Shown here: piece by piece, positions 25,693 to 34,936 of the stretch
How the letters are laid out: every line of letters starts with the position of its first letter
Position numbering within the stretch: the stretch's first letter is position 1
NCBI RefSeq assembly: GCF_040549525.1
Contig: NZ_JBEPTM010000007.1
Span: 124,001-188,000, forward strand
Length of the DNA stretch: 64,000 nucleotides
Direction: 5' to 3'
From: Lacisediminihabitans sp040549525
GTDB taxonomy: Bacteria > Actinomycetota > Actinomycetes > Actinomycetales > Microbacteriaceae
Notes under the pieces: model-generated
The model's database searches: none
Told to the model about the DNA's origin: nothing
The model's input: the letters and a program-made list of their open reading frames with translations, nothing else
Made by a program: the position numbers and the translations under genes

Positions 25693-27986
25693 GCTGAGAC
25701 CTGCCCGGCCTGTGTCGTCTCACTGCGCGGCGAGGAACCGACAGGCTCGAGCGGGAGTGATCCCCCCGCATAGCCGTGGTACAGGACCGCTCTCCAGTCC
25801 ACCACCTCAGCAGTCTCGGCCGGCGCGCGCTTGTCCTCCCGCACGGGTCGTTCCACGAAGAGCCATTGGGTTGCACCGAGCCACACGTCGACAATGGAGT
25901 TGATCACCCCGATGTAGGCGAGGATCGCCCAGGTGGCCAGGATCGCGTTGAACGCTGCGAACGCCGCGTTACCCCAGTTGTGCTCCACGATGTCTCGCCA
26001 CAGGGTGAAGAGGGAGAAGGCCACAATCAGATACGGCGCGATGACGTACAGCACCGGCGCGGCGGTGCGATCCTTCACCTTGGGAGTGCGGGCGAACGGA
26101 ATCTTCTTACCCGTGATCGCCTGCTGAAGCGACTTGAGAACCCCGGCGAGATTCACCGGAAGCAGAATGAGATTGAAGCCATAGATCCGCAACACATCGG
26201 ATGCCTTGTATCCGGTCGAGCGCAGGTCGCTGGCCATCGCGAAGAAGTACGGCAGTGCCGCGCAGAGCACGAGCGGGCTGAGCAGCCTCGAGTCGTAGGG
26301 GTAGGCGAGCAGAAAGAGCAGTCCGAAGCTCGCCCACGCGATCGACGACATGTAGTTCAGTCTGAGCATCAGCTCCACGCGCGAGATCCGCTCACCCTGC
26401 CGTTTGCGTTCGGCCAACTGCCGCCAGAGCTTCGGCAGAATGAGCAGCCCTCCGTTCGCCCAGCGACGACGCTGCACGATCAGGGATCCGAAATCGGGTG
26501 GGGTCGCGCTGTAGCTCAGTCGTTCCGGATAGTTCGTCAGCGTCCATCCGTGCGTGCCGAGGTCGATGCTCGACTCCGTGTCCTCGATGACCGTGCGGTC
26601 CTGCACGTAGCGCTTGACGTCGAATCCGCCGACCTGCTCCACTTCGACGATGTCTTCCAGAGCCGCCTTGCGGATCACGGCGTTCGCCCCGACCCAGAAC
26701 GTCGCACCGAAATGGGACATGCCCTGATGAAGGATGTGCTGCAGATCAGTCGTCGCGCCGGCAAGCCGTTCGATGCGCTTTCCTGCGCCTCTGAACGAGG
26801 AATAGGGTGTCTGCGTCACGGCGACCCGAGCATGTTCCGGCTGCTCGAGAAGATGGACGAGCCTCAGGCAGTAGTCGCGCAAGAGCAGCGAGTCCGCGTC
26901 GAGCGTGAGGAGGTACTCGGAGTCCGGCACCGAGAGGTCGGCGAACTGGGAGCCCTCCACGCGGCGGAGGACCGTGCCATCCGGCGTCTCGTCCCGGCGA
27001 TAATTTCCCCCCATGAGGCCGATGTAGGAGTTCAGGTTCATCGCCTTGTTCGCTTCGTGCGAGAGGGATGCGTAGAGCTTGCGCTCGAAGGTGCTCAGGT
27101 CGGCGGTGAAGGTCCACACCAGGCGGCGATAGAGCTCGACGAGGCGTTCGCGGGGCGGTGCCTCATTCTGGTTCGCAGCAACATCCAGGGCGATGGAGAC
27201 GAGGCGAAGTTCACCGGCGAGCCCGCCGAGCACCTCATCGATGAAGAACCGGTCCACGTGATCCGAGGACTCCTCCTCTTCACGCATCCGGTCGAGCCAG
27301 GCTGCCGCCCACTCGTAGTGGCCGGAGAGCGTACGGACCGACGGGATGTCGACCCAACTCGAGGGGCTCGATGGACCGAACGCACGCTCGGCCTCCGCAA
27401 ATCGGCGGGCCGGCTCCGCGAGCGCCAGGTTGATCGAATCAGCGAGCACCCGAGTGGCATCCAGCCGCGCCGCGATCTCCGGATCGGCGGGATGCGGCGG
27501 GTCGTCGAGCAGCAGCACCACCCGCACCGAAGGGTATTCCTGCAACGCCGCCGACCAGAGAGTCTGCCGCACGACCTGAGGTTCTTCGGCGTAGCTGGGC
27601 ACGAGCACCGTTATCGACCCGGTGTGTCCGGTGAAGTGGCGATCCAGCTCTGCCCGAGGGATCCGAACGTGGCTGCGGAACCGCTCCAGGGCGCCCTGGC
27701 GCGCAACGAGGTACATCAGAGCAGAAAAACTGAGGAAGGTGACGACGACCAGGTACGAGATCGCCTCCATCGTGAATCGGAAGTCGCTCGTGCTGTCGAT
27801 GAACTGACGGATTATCGTCGAAACGACGTAGGCGATCCAGAACATGATGGTCGCGATAATCGCCAGACGCCCCAGGGTTATCTTTCGATCGCTCGGTCTG
27901 GCATGGATGCTCGGGAGCGGATCGGTGCGGCGTTCGGAGCCCCACTGGCGTTTTTGGGCAGGCAGAACAGAGTTGCGAGTAAACAT
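25689..27986 (-). CDS. Processive family 2 glycosyltransferase (cellulose/chitin-synthase-like)
   Basis: The 765-residue membrane protein has two N-terminal helices (about 40-60 and 76-96), a GT2 domain and about five C-terminal helices. Catalytic motifs of processive beta-glycan synthases are present: DD at 161-162, DAD at 363-365, ED at 468-469 and QRRRW at 505-509. About 190 helical, charged residues lie between the first two motifs, longer than usual. It should polymerise a sugar from a UDP donor across the membrane. AAGGAC precedes the ATG. It is coupled to the secreted GH18 protein. Confidence 0.88.
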   Translation of the reverse strand: MFTRNSVLPAQKRQWGSERRTDPLPSIHARPSDRKITLGRLAIIATIMFWIAYVVSTIIRQFIDSTSDFRFTMEAISYLVVVTFLSFSALMYLVARQGALERFRSHVRIPRAELDRHFTGHTGSITVLVPSYAEEPQVVRQTLWSAALQEYPSVRVVLLLDDPPHPADPEIAARLDATRVLADSINLALAEPARRFAEAERAFGPSSPSSWVDIPSVRTLSGHYEWAAAWLDRMREEEESSDHVDRFFIDEVLGGLAGELRLVSIALDVAANQNEAPPRERLVELYRRLVWTFTADLSTFERKLYASLSHEANKAMNLNSYIGLMGGNYRRDETPDGTVLRRVEGSQFADLSVPDSEYLLTLDADSLLLRDYCLRLVHLLEQPEHARVAVTQTPYSSFRGAGKRIERLAGATTDLQHILHQGMSHFGATFWVGANAVIRKAALEDIVEVEQVGGFDVKRYVQDRTVIEDTESSIDLGTHGWTLTNYPERLSYSATPPDFGSLIVQRRRWANGGLLILPKLWRQLAERKRQGERISRVELMLRLNYMSSIAWASFGLLFLLAYPYDSRLLSPLVLCAALPYFFAMASDLRSTGYKASDVLRIYGFNLILLPVNLAGVLKSLQQAITGKKIPFARTPKVKDRTAAPVLYVIAPYLIVAFSLFTLWRDIVEHNWGNAAFAAFNAILATWAILAYIGVINSIVDVWLGATQWLFVERPVREDKRAPAETAEVVDWRAVLYHGYAGGSLPLEPVGSSPRSETTQAGQVSA

Positions 27987-28322
27987 GGATTGTCCTTCAA
28001 CAGGCCAGCACGGATTTCGGGTCGCGCTTCGGGAGGCCGTAATCCACGCTAACGACCCGGCCGCCCTCGCAGCCAGTCCCCCTAATGAGGGCCCCGCTTT
28101 CTATCGCCGAGAATCCGGGGCTCGATTCGTGTCACCGGGAGTTTTCCCAGCAAATCCACTGGGAAATCACCCCCGTCAGGGGGCCGCTGTGCCGAGTGAC
28201 GCGCGGTCTCCCCACCGCCGCGAGGGACCGGGCCACGCGCCGGGCGCATTCCTTCTCACGCCGGTCTTTCCTCACGATGAGCCGTCGGCCGAAGAGGCTG
28301 GGGCGGTTCGGTCGAGTGCGGA
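27987..28322. promoter_or_regulatory. 336-base regulatory gap before the GT2-GH18 operon
   Basis: I see no gene here. It contains GTCCCCCTAA at 28076-28085 (an exact decamer also found at 5497-5506), a TTTCCCAG-N8-CTGGGAAA inverted repeat (28143-28166) and CCCCC-GTCA-GGGGG (28170-28183). These are candidate operator or hairpin sites upstream of the polysaccharide genes; the region may also hold the end of the preceding regulator transcript. Confidence 0.5.
28143..28166. promoter_or_regulatory. Inverted repeat TTTCCCAG-N8-CTGGGAAA
   Basis: Perfect 8-base arms with an 8-base spacer lie 157-180 bases upstream of the GT2 ATG. The symmetry suits a dimeric regulator. A second GC-rich repeat follows within 4 bases. 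Confidence 0.45.
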
Positions 28323-29789
28323 CTACGCCGGCGCGTGACGCTCAAGGAACTCGAACACCTCGGTGCTGTCGACCCCGGGGAACGCTCCGGTCGGCATCGC
28401 CGCGTGCAGTGAGGAATTGAGTCGCGCGCTCGGCCAGGAGTGCTTGTCCCATTTGGCCGCGAGAGTGCTCGGAGGCGTGCGGCAGCAGGAGGGCTCTGGG
28501 CAGGTCGAGGTGAAGCGATTCTCGGTGTCCCTCCCCCGAAAGAACTTCGCCTGGGCGAACTGGGTTCCGACGCTCACCGAGAACTGCCCACGCGGGGAGG
28601 ATTGGATGCGCGAGGTGCACCAGTACGTGCCCGCGGGTTTGTCGGTGTACTGGTGATAGGGGCTGAACCGGTCCGCCACGTCGAACACACGGCGAGCGCT
28701 CCAGAAGCGGCACACGACCTGCCCCTCGACCGCGCCGAGGGCATCCGTCGGCAGCGTGACGCTGTCGTTCTCGTAGGCCTTCGACACCGTGCCGCTCTCG
28801 TGCACCTTGAGGAAATGCACCGGGATGCCGAGATGCTGCGTCGAGAGGTTGGTGAAGCGGTGGGCGGCAGTCTCGTAACTCACGCCGAAGGCATCCCGCA
28901 GGTCTTCGACCGAGAGCTCGCGGGCCGCCTTCGCCCTGCTGAGGAGCTCGACCGCGCTCTGCTCGGGCACCAGTAGCGCGGCAGCCAGATAGTTGGTCTG
29001 CACGCGCTGGTCGAGGAAATCGGCGTAGTTGGTGGGCTCCTCGTGCCCGAGCACATGGCTCGCGAGCGCCTGGAGCACCACCGATCTCGGATCGGAGTCC
29101 GCACTCGCCCCGACCGGCACGTAGATGCGGCCGTTGTTGAGATCGGTGACCGACCGTGTGGATCCCGGAAGGTCGGGCACATAGTGCAGGGTGAAGCCGA
29201 GGTGGGTTCCGAGGTCGGCGGCCACCCGCTGTGAGAGCGGGCCACCGGTGTGGCCCACCGCCGCGAGCAGGCCGCGCGCCACGCCCTCGAGCTCGGCGAA
29301 ATAGTTGTTGCGCCGGCGCATCGCCCTGCGCAGTTCCGTGTTGGCACGCCGCGCCTCTTCCGGCGTCGCGGCGCGCTCGCTGTGTACGCGCTCGAGCTCC
29401 CGATACAGGCCGAGGATCGCCTCGATCGCCTCGTCGCTCAGGGCTTTACGCACGGCGAGCTGAGGCAACCCGAGGGAGGCATACAGTGGCCCGCGCTGGA
29501 TGCGCTCGAGCGCGATCTCGAGTCCCGCCCGGCCACTCGGCGGCTCGGAGTTCAACAACTGATCGATCGGCACATCGAGCGCGCGGGCGAACCGTTGCAA
29601 CTCGCCGAGTTTCAATTCGCGCTTGCCGTTCTCTACCACAGAGACCTGCGACGCCGCACGCCCGATCGCGGCTCCCATGTCGTCGAGCGTCATGTGCCGT
29701 GAAGTGCGCAGCTGCCGGATGCGGCGGCCGATCGTCAGTGAATCGAGCATGTCTTCATCCTCGAGCGAGTCGAACGGTCGTTGTCCCAT
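28323..29789 (-). CDS. ramB: RamB-like XRE/ImmA-IrrE transcriptional regulator
   Basis: The 488-residue protein has an N-terminal XRE helix-turn-helix (IGRRIRQLRTSRHMTLDDMGAAIGRA), a central ImmA/IrrE-like region (ASHVLGHEEPTNYADFLDQR) and a C-terminal Cys-rich short-chain acyl-CoA sensor-type domain (CPEPSCCRTPP). This order is that of RamB, which controls acetate metabolism genes in corynebacteria. It is divergent from aceA, which fits. The start is uncertain: ATG 29789, or ATG 29750 which has GAGGATGAAGAC before it. Its own promoter lies in the intergenic operator region. Confidence 0.85.
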   Translation of the reverse strand: MGQRPFDSLEDEDMLDSLTIGRRIRQLRTSRHMTLDDMGAAIGRAASQVSVVENGKRELKLGELQRFARALDVPIDQLLNSEPPSGRAGLEIALERIQRGPLYASLGLPQLAVRKALSDEAIEAILGLYRELERVHSERAATPEEARRANTELRRAMRRRNNYFAELEGVARGLLAAVGHTGGPLSQRVAADLGTHLGFTLHYVPDLPGSTRSVTDLNNGRIYVPVGASADSDPRSVVLQALASHVLGHEEPTNYADFLDQRVQTNYLAAALLVPEQSAVELLSRAKAARELSVEDLRDAFGVSYETAAHRFTNLSTQHLGIPVHFLKVHESGTVSKAYENDSVTLPTDALGAVEGQVVCRFWSARRVFDVADRFSPYHQYTDKPAGTYWCTSRIQSSPRGQFSVSVGTQFAQAKFFRGRDTENRFTSTCPEPSCCRTPPSTLAAKWDKHSWPSARLNSSLHAAMPTGAFPGVDSTEVFEFLERHAPA

Positions 29790-29828
29790 GGGCCAAGGAT
29801 GACACGCGAGCTTCTTCCGGTAAATAGA

Positions 29829-29845
29829 AGAATCGCAAAAATTCT
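29829..29845. promoter_or_regulatory. Candidate RamB operator AGAAT-N7-ATTCT
   Basis: A 5-base inverted repeat flanks CGCAAAA between ramB and aceA. Its minus strand contains TTTTTGCG, similar to the TTTGC core known for RamB sites. A second TTTTACGCAA lies at 29891-29900. Autoregulation and control of aceA are plausible. Confidence 0.45.
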
Positions 29846-29917
29846 GCCATGAAAGGGGGATCGGGCCCGCTAAAACGGCCGCATCGTGGGTTTTACGCAA
29901 CCAACGAAGGAGCACCG

Positions 29918-31207
29918 ATGACCAGCCGACCGGGTGACCAGAACCAGACCGCCGCAGAGCTCGAGACACAGTGGAAGACCGACGCGCGCTGGAACGGTGT
30001 CGAGCGGGACTACACCGCCGAAGACGTGATCGCCCTGCGCGGCAGCGTGCAGGAGGAGCACACCCTCGCTCGTCGCGGCTCGGAGCGACTCTGGGGCCTG
30101 CTCGATTCCGAGGAGTGGGTGCCGGCCCTCGGCGCCCTCACCGGCAACCAGGCCGTGCAGCAGGTGCGCGCCGGACTCAAGGCGATCTACCTCAGCGGCT
30201 GGCAGGTCGCGGCCGACGCGAACCTCTCCGGCCAGACCTACCCCGACCAGAGCCTCTACCCGGCGAACTCGGTGCCGAGCGTCGTCCGACGCATCAACAA
30301 CGCGCTGCTGCGCACGGACCAGATCGAGACCTCGGAGGGACGCACCGGCACCGACTGGCTCGCCCCGATCGTCGCGGATGCCGAGGCCGGCTTCGGCGGA
30401 CCGCTCAACGCCTACGAGCTCATGAGCTCGATGATCGCCGCGGGCGCCGCTGGTGTGCACTGGGAGGACCAGCTCGCCAGTGAGAAGAAGTGCGGCCACA
30501 TGGGAGGCAAGGTGCTGATCCCCACCGGCCAACACATCCGCACTCTCAATGCGGCGCGTCTCGCCGCCGACGTCGCCGGCGTGCCGACGATCGTCATCGC
30601 GCGCACCGACTCGCTCGCCGCGAACCTCGTGACCAGCGATGTGGATGAGCGCGACCGCCCGTTCCTCGACGGCACGCGCACTCCCGAGGGCTTCTACGGC
30701 ACCCGGCCCGGCATCGAGACCGTGCTGTCTCGAGGCCACGCCTACGCCCCCTACGCCGACCTGCTCTGGGTCGAGTCGTCCGAGCCGGACCTGGACCTCG
30801 CCCGCACCTTCGCCGAGAGCATCCACAGGGAATTCCCGGGCAAGAAGCTCGCCTACAACTGCTCGCCGTCGTTCAACTGGAAGAGCCACCTCGACGACGC
30901 TCAGATCGCGACGTTCCAGCGGGAGCTCGCGGCCATGGGCTATGCGTTCCAGTTCATCACCCTCGCCGGATTCCACGCCCTCAACCACTCGATGTACACG
31001 CTGGCCCGCGACTACAGCCAGCGTCACATGAGCGCGTACGTCGACCTCCAGGAGGCCGAGTTCGCCTCCGAGGCCGACGGCTACACCGCCACGAAGCACC
31101 AGCGCGAGGTCGGCACCGGCTACTTCGACAAGATCTCGACGGTGTTGAACCCCGACAGCGCGACGCTCGCGCTCGTCGGCTCCACCGAATCCGAACAGTT
31201 CCACTAG
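29918..31207 (+). CDS. aceA: Isocitrate lyase
   Basis: The 429-residue protein is the actinobacterial short isocitrate lyase. It carries the catalytic signature KKCGH (K190-H194), the substrate-binding WEDQ segment before it and the late NCSPSFNW motif. It splits isocitrate into glyoxylate and succinate, the first step of the glyoxylate shunt used on acetate or fatty acids. The ATG follows GAAGGAG at 5 bases; the longer upstream frame is not coding. The next gene is malate synthase, 38 bases away, and the divergent gene is the likely regulator. Confidence 0.97.
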   Translation: MTSRPGDQNQTAAELETQWKTDARWNGVERDYTAEDVIALRGSVQEEHTLARRGSERLWGLLDSEEWVPALGALTGNQAVQQVRAGLKAIYLSGWQVAADANLSGQTYPDQSLYPANSVPSVVRRINNALLRTDQIETSEGRTGTDWLAPIVADAEAGFGGPLNAYELMSSMIAAGAAGVHWEDQLASEKKCGHMGGKVLIPTGQHIRTLNAARLAADVAGVPTIVIARTDSLAANLVTSDVDERDRPFLDGTRTPEGFYGTRPGIETVLSRGHAYAPYADLLWVESSEPDLDLARTFAESIHREFPGKKLAYNCSPSFNWKSHLDDAQIATFQRELAAMGYAFQFITLAGFHALNHSMYTLARDYSQRHMSAYVDLQEAEFASEADGYTATKHQREVGTGYFDKISTVLNPDSATLALVGSTESEQFH

Positions 31208-31245
31208 ACCGCAGTGTCACTCATCAGCAGGGAAAGGCCATCATC

Positions 31246-32880
31246 ATGACAACCCACAACCGCATGACCGTGCTCGGCAGCCCGGAACCCGGCTTCGAGA
31301 CCATCCTCTCCCCCGAGGCGCTCACCTTCGTCACCCGCCTGCACGACCAGTTCGCCGGCCGCCGCCAGGAACGTCTCACTGCGCGAATGGTTCAGCGTAA
31401 GAACATCGAGAACGGCCGGAATCTGGGCTTCCTCTCCGAGACCGCCGCGATCCGGGCGGATTCCGGATGGCGCGTGGCCGGTGCCGGCCCCGGGCTCGAA
31501 GACCGGCGGGTCGAGATCACCGGCCCCACCGACCGCAAGATGACGGTGAACGCGCTCAACTCCGGCGCGAAGGTCTGGCTGGCCGACCTCGAGGACGCCA
31601 CGAGCCCCACCTGGTCGAACATCATCGGCGGCCAGCTCGCGCTCTACGACGCCATCCGTCACCAGGCGGACTTCACCAGCGAGGCCGGCAAACTGTATAC
31701 GGTGGGCGAGGTCACCCCGACGATCGTCATGCGTCCCCGCGGCTGGCACCTGGTGGAGAAGCACCTGAGGTACACCGACCGGGCGGGCCTCGGGAAGGCG
31801 GCATCCGCCTCGCTGGTGGACTTCGGGCTGTACCTCTTCCACAACGCCGCCGAACTCATCGCCGACGGCCGCGGACCGTACTTCTACCTGCCGAAGATAG
31901 AGAACCACCTCGAAGCACGCCTGTGGGATGACATCTTCACCTTTTCGGAGATCGCCCTCGGCCTCGAACACGGCTCGATCCGCGCCACGGTGCTCATCGA
32001 GACGATCACCGCAGCGTTCGAGATGGACGAGATCCTGTTCGAGTTGAAGGAGCACTGCGCCGGTCTCAATGCCGGGCGTTGGGATTACATCTTCAGCCTG
32101 ATCAAGAACTTCCGCGGGCGAGGCCGCCAGTTCGTGCTTCCGGATCGGGACCGCATCACGATGACCTCGCCGATGATGCGCAACTACACCGAGTTGCTGG
32201 TCGCCACCTGCCACCGTCGGGGAGCCCATGCCATCGGCGGCATGAGCGCCTTCATCCCGAATCGCCGCGACCCCGAGATCACCGCGCAGGCCATCACCAA
32301 GGTGCACGACGACAAGCGGCGCGAGGCGACCGACGGATTCGACGGCACCTGGGTGGCGCATCCGGATCTCGTCGCCAGCGCCCGCGAGGAGTTCGACGCG
32401 GTGCTCGGTAATCGCCCCAACCAGGTCGATCGTCTCCGGCCGGAGGTGGATGTCTCGGCGGCCGACCTGCTCGATGTGCGGTCCTTCGACCAGACCGTCA
32501 CCACCGAGGGGGTTCGTCGCAACGTGGCGGTGGCGCTGAGGTACATCGAGAGCTGGTTGCGCGGAGTCGGCGCGGCCGCCATCGACAACCTCATGGAGGA
32601 TGCCGCCACGGCGGAGATCTCCCGGTCGCAGCTGTGGCAGTGGATCGCGCAGCGCATCGTCACCGAGCAGGGAGACCTCGTCACGCGCGACCTCGTGGAG
32701 GGGATGCTGCAGAGCGAGCTCGACGGCAGTCGACGGTCGACCGAGGATCGTTTCGACGATGCCGCGGCGATCGTGCGGCTCGTGACCCTGCAGGACGACT
32801 TCCCGACCTTCCTCACCATCCCGGCGTACACGCACTACCTCGTCGACACCGTGTCGGAGCGGGAGACGGTGGCCGCCTGA
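31246..32880 (+). CDS. aceB: Malate synthase A
   Basis: The 544-residue protein has the malate synthase A fold. Recognisable segments are VWLADLEDATSP, IVMRPRGWHLVEKH (catalytic Arg), LPKIENH, VLIETI and NAGRWDYIFS, plus a C-terminal PAYTHYLV. It condenses glyoxylate and acetyl-CoA to malate, completing the glyoxylate shunt begun by aceA just upstream. AGGGAAAGG precedes the ATG. The two are very likely co-transcribed under RamB control. A palindromic repeat follows the stop. Confidence 0.97.
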   Translation: MTTHNRMTVLGSPEPGFETILSPEALTFVTRLHDQFAGRRQERLTARMVQRKNIENGRNLGFLSETAAIRADSGWRVAGAGPGLEDRRVEITGPTDRKMTVNALNSGAKVWLADLEDATSPTWSNIIGGQLALYDAIRHQADFTSEAGKLYTVGEVTPTIVMRPRGWHLVEKHLRYTDRAGLGKAASASLVDFGLYLFHNAAELIADGRGPYFYLPKIENHLEARLWDDIFTFSEIALGLEHGSIRATVLIETITAAFEMDEILFELKEHCAGLNAGRWDYIFSLIKNFRGRGRQFVLPDRDRITMTSPMMRNYTELLVATCHRRGAHAIGGMSAFIPNRRDPEITAQAITKVHDDKRREATDGFDGTWVAHPDLVASAREEFDAVLGNRPNQVDRLRPEVDVSAADLLDVRSFDQTVTTEGVRRNVAVALRYIESWLRGVGAAAIDNLMEDAATAEISRSQLWQWIAQRIVTEQGDLVTRDLVEGMLQSELDGSRRSTEDRFDDAAAIVRLVTLQDDFPTFLTIPAYTHYLVDTVSERETVAA

Positions 32881-32889
32881 CGGGCTGCC

Positions 32890-32970
32890 GGTCGAGTAGG
32901 GAGCGCCAGCGACCGTGTCGAGACCCGCGGGTCTCGACACGCGTCCTCCTCCGTCGGGCGCTACTCGACC
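32890..32970. repeat. Nested palindromic (REP-like) element after aceB
   Basis: The outer arms GGTCGAGTAG (32890-32899) and CTACTCGACC (32961-32970) enclose a perfect 26-base palindrome GTGTCGAGACCCG/CGGGTCTCGACAC (32915-32940). I recall very similar dispersed palindromes in Microbacteriaceae genomes. It may also act as a transcription terminator between aceB and the ADH operon. Confidence 0.7.
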
Positions 32971-32991
32971 AGCAGAGCCGGCCGGCTCACG

Positions 32992-32997
32992 TAGACT
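32992..32997 (+). promoter_or_regulatory. -10 element TAGACT for the ADH/acyl-CoA operon
   Basis: TAGACT lies 53 bases before the ADH ATG, giving a leader of about 45 bases with AGAAGG as ribosome site. It is the only good -10 between the palindrome and the start. Confidence 0.4.
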
Positions 32998-33049
32998 GCA
33001 TACCGCCCGGTCGGTTTCCTGATCGGGGCCGGTACGACAGAAGGCATCA

Positions 33050-34177
33050 ATGGAGATCGTCGGCGCGGTACTCGAGCACAGCGGGGCGGAGCCGCCATTC
33101 GCGGCATCCGCTCCCCTGTCGATCGGCAGGCTGCAGCTGGATGCCCCGGGGCCCGGAGAACTGCTGGTGCGCATCGAGGTGGCCGGGGTCTGCCACTCCG
33201 ACCTCTCCGTCGTCGATGGAAATCGTGTGCGTCCGACCCCGATGCTCCTCGGGCACGAGGCTGCGGGCATCGTCGATATCCTCGGCGAGGGTGTCACCGG
33301 CCTCGAACTCGGCGACCGCGTGGTCATGACCTTCCTCCCTCGGTGCGGCGCGTGCGCGGGGTGCGCCACCGGAGGCCGCCTGCCCTGCGAGGTCGGCAGC
33401 GCGGCGAACAACGCCGGCACCCTGCTCGGCGGAGCGATGCGGCTGCAGCGGGACGGCCATCCGGTCTTCCACCACCTCGGGGTCTCGGCGTTCGCGACCC
33501 ACGCCGTCGTCAACAGTGCTTCGGTGGTGCGCGTCGACCCGGACATTCCCGCCGAGGTCGCGGCACTGCTCGGCTGCGCGGTGCTGACCGGCGGTGGTGC
33601 AGTAATCAATTCGGCGAAACCCGAACCCGGAGAGACAGTGATGGTGGTGGGACTCGGCGGTGTCGGCATGGCGGCCGTGCTCGTGGCCCTCTCCCTCGGC
33701 CATCACGTGATCGGCGTCGACGGCGTCGAACAGAAGCTGGCGACCGCGCGGGACTGCGGCGTCACCGAGACCTACACACCGCAGCAGCTCCTCGACTCCG
33801 GTGTGCGGGCTCCCGTCGTGATCGAGGCCGCCGGCAACGCCCGCGCCTTCGAGACCGCGCTTGCGGCGACGGCGGCCGGTGGCCGCACCGTCACCGTCGG
33901 CCTGCCCGCACCGGAAGCGCGGGCCACCATCTCTCCCCTGCTGCTCACCGCCGAGGCGCGCACGATCATCGGTAGCTATCTCGGCTCCGCGGTGCCCTCC
34001 CGCGACATCCCGCTGTTCGCCCAGCTCTGGCGGGAGGGTCGGCTGCCCGTGGAGAAGCTGATCTCCAGCCGCATCCGCCTCGACCAGCTGAACGAGGCGA
34101 TGGATGCCCTCGCCGAGGGCCGCGCGCTGCGCCAGTTGATCGTGTTCGAACCAGAAGCACCCACGAAGGAGAACTGA
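33050..34177 (+). CDS. Zinc-dependent alcohol dehydrogenase
   Basis: The 375-residue medium-chain dehydrogenase has the catalytic zinc ligands Cys in AGVCHSD and GHE (LGHEAAG), and a structural-zinc-type Cys cluster in CGACAGCATGGRLPC. The Rossmann motif is GLGGVGMAAV. It oxidises an alcohol to an aldehyde, or the reverse, with NAD. It is the first of seven tightly packed genes; its TGA shares a base with the next ATG. The neighbours suggest a medium- or long-chain or terpenoid alcohol as substrate. Confidence 0.9.
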   Translation: MEIVGAVLEHSGAEPPFAASAPLSIGRLQLDAPGPGELLVRIEVAGVCHSDLSVVDGNRVRPTPMLLGHEAAGIVDILGEGVTGLELGDRVVMTFLPRCGACAGCATGGRLPCEVGSAANNAGTLLGGAMRLQRDGHPVFHHLGVSAFATHAVVNSASVVRVDPDIPAEVAALLGCAVLTGGGAVINSAKPEPGETVMVVGLGGVGMAAVLVALSLGHHVIGVDGVEQKLATARDCGVTETYTPQQLLDSGVRAPVVIEAAGNARAFETALAATAAGGRTVTVGLPAPEARATISPLLLTAEARTIIGSYLGSAVPSRDIPLFAQLWREGRLPVEKLISSRIRLDQLNEAMDALAEGRALRQLIVFEPEAPTKEN

Positions 34178-34932
34178 TGACCGAGCAACGCACCGCCATC
34201 GTCACGGGAGGCGCCCGCGGAATCGGGGCCGCCATTGCGAAACGTCTCGCCTCGGATGGCTACGCCGTTGCCGTGATCGACCTGCGCGAAGAAGACACGA
34301 CGACCACCGTCGAGGCGATCGTCGCGGCGGGCGGGCAGGCCATCGGCATCGGAGCGGATGTCGCGGATGCCTCGGCTGTCGCCACCGCCGTCGCTCGCAC
34401 CGCCGACGAACTCGGGGCTCCCACGATCCTCGTCAACAACGCCGGCATTCTGCGCGACAACCTCCTGTTCAAGATGACAGAGGGCGACTGGGATGCCGTG
34501 ATGGGCGTGCACCTGCGCGGGGCGTTCCTGATGAGCCGCGAGGTGCAGAAGCACCAGGTGGAGGCGAAGTGGGGGCGCGTCGTCAACCTCTCGAGCACCT
34601 CGGCTCTCGGCAACCGCGGGCAGGCCAATTACTCCGCGGCCAAGGCCGGACTGCAGGGTTTCACGAAGACGCTCGCGATCGAACTCGGACCCTTCGGTGT
34701 GACCGCCAACGCCATTGCACCGGGCTTCATCGCCACCGACATGTTGCGCGCGACCGCCGAACGCATGGGGGTCAGCTTCGATGCCTTCCTCGAGGGCGCC
34801 GCGAAGGAGATCCCCGTTCGCCGGGTCGGCCAGCCGGAGGACATCGCCGCCCTTGCGTCCTTCCTCTGCTCCGAAGAGGCCGGATTCGTCTCCGGCCAGG
34901 TCGTCTACGTGTCCGGCGGGCCGAAGGCCTGA
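34177..34932 (+). CDS. Short-chain dehydrogenase (FabG-like 3-oxoacyl reductase)
   Basis: The 251-residue SDR has TGGARGIGAA (cofactor), NNAGILRD, the catalytic Ser in NLSSTS and YSAAKAG (YxxxK). The sequence is close to FabG-type 3-oxoacyl-ACP/CoA reductases, with the ending GGPKA. In this operon it probably oxidises or reduces a 3-hydroxy/3-oxoacyl-CoA. It overlaps the upstream stop by one base (TGATG) and lies 4 bases before the MaoC gene. Confidence 0.88.
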   Translation: MTEQRTAIVTGGARGIGAAIAKRLASDGYAVAVIDLREEDTTTTVEAIVAAGGQAIGIGADVADASAVATAVARTADELGAPTILVNNAGILRDNLLFKMTEGDWDAVMGVHLRGAFLMSREVQKHQVEAKWGRVVNLSSTSALGNRGQANYSAAKAGLQGFTKTLAIELGPFGVTANAIAPGFIATDMLRATAERMGVSFDAFLEGAAKEIPVRRVGQPEDIAALASFLCSEEAGFVSGQVVYVSGGPKA

Positions 34933-34936
34933 GCCG

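Noticed and set aside
25776..28052. Plus-strand open frame of 758 residues opposite the GT2 synthase
   Set aside because: It is antisense to a gene with all catalytic motifs; its Arg/Glu/Asp-rich sequence is typical of a shadow frame.
31204..33669. Very long minus-strand open frame (821 residues) opposite aceB and the ADH gene
   Set aside because: It lies antisense to well-recognised genes, has no family motifs and reflects the high GC content.
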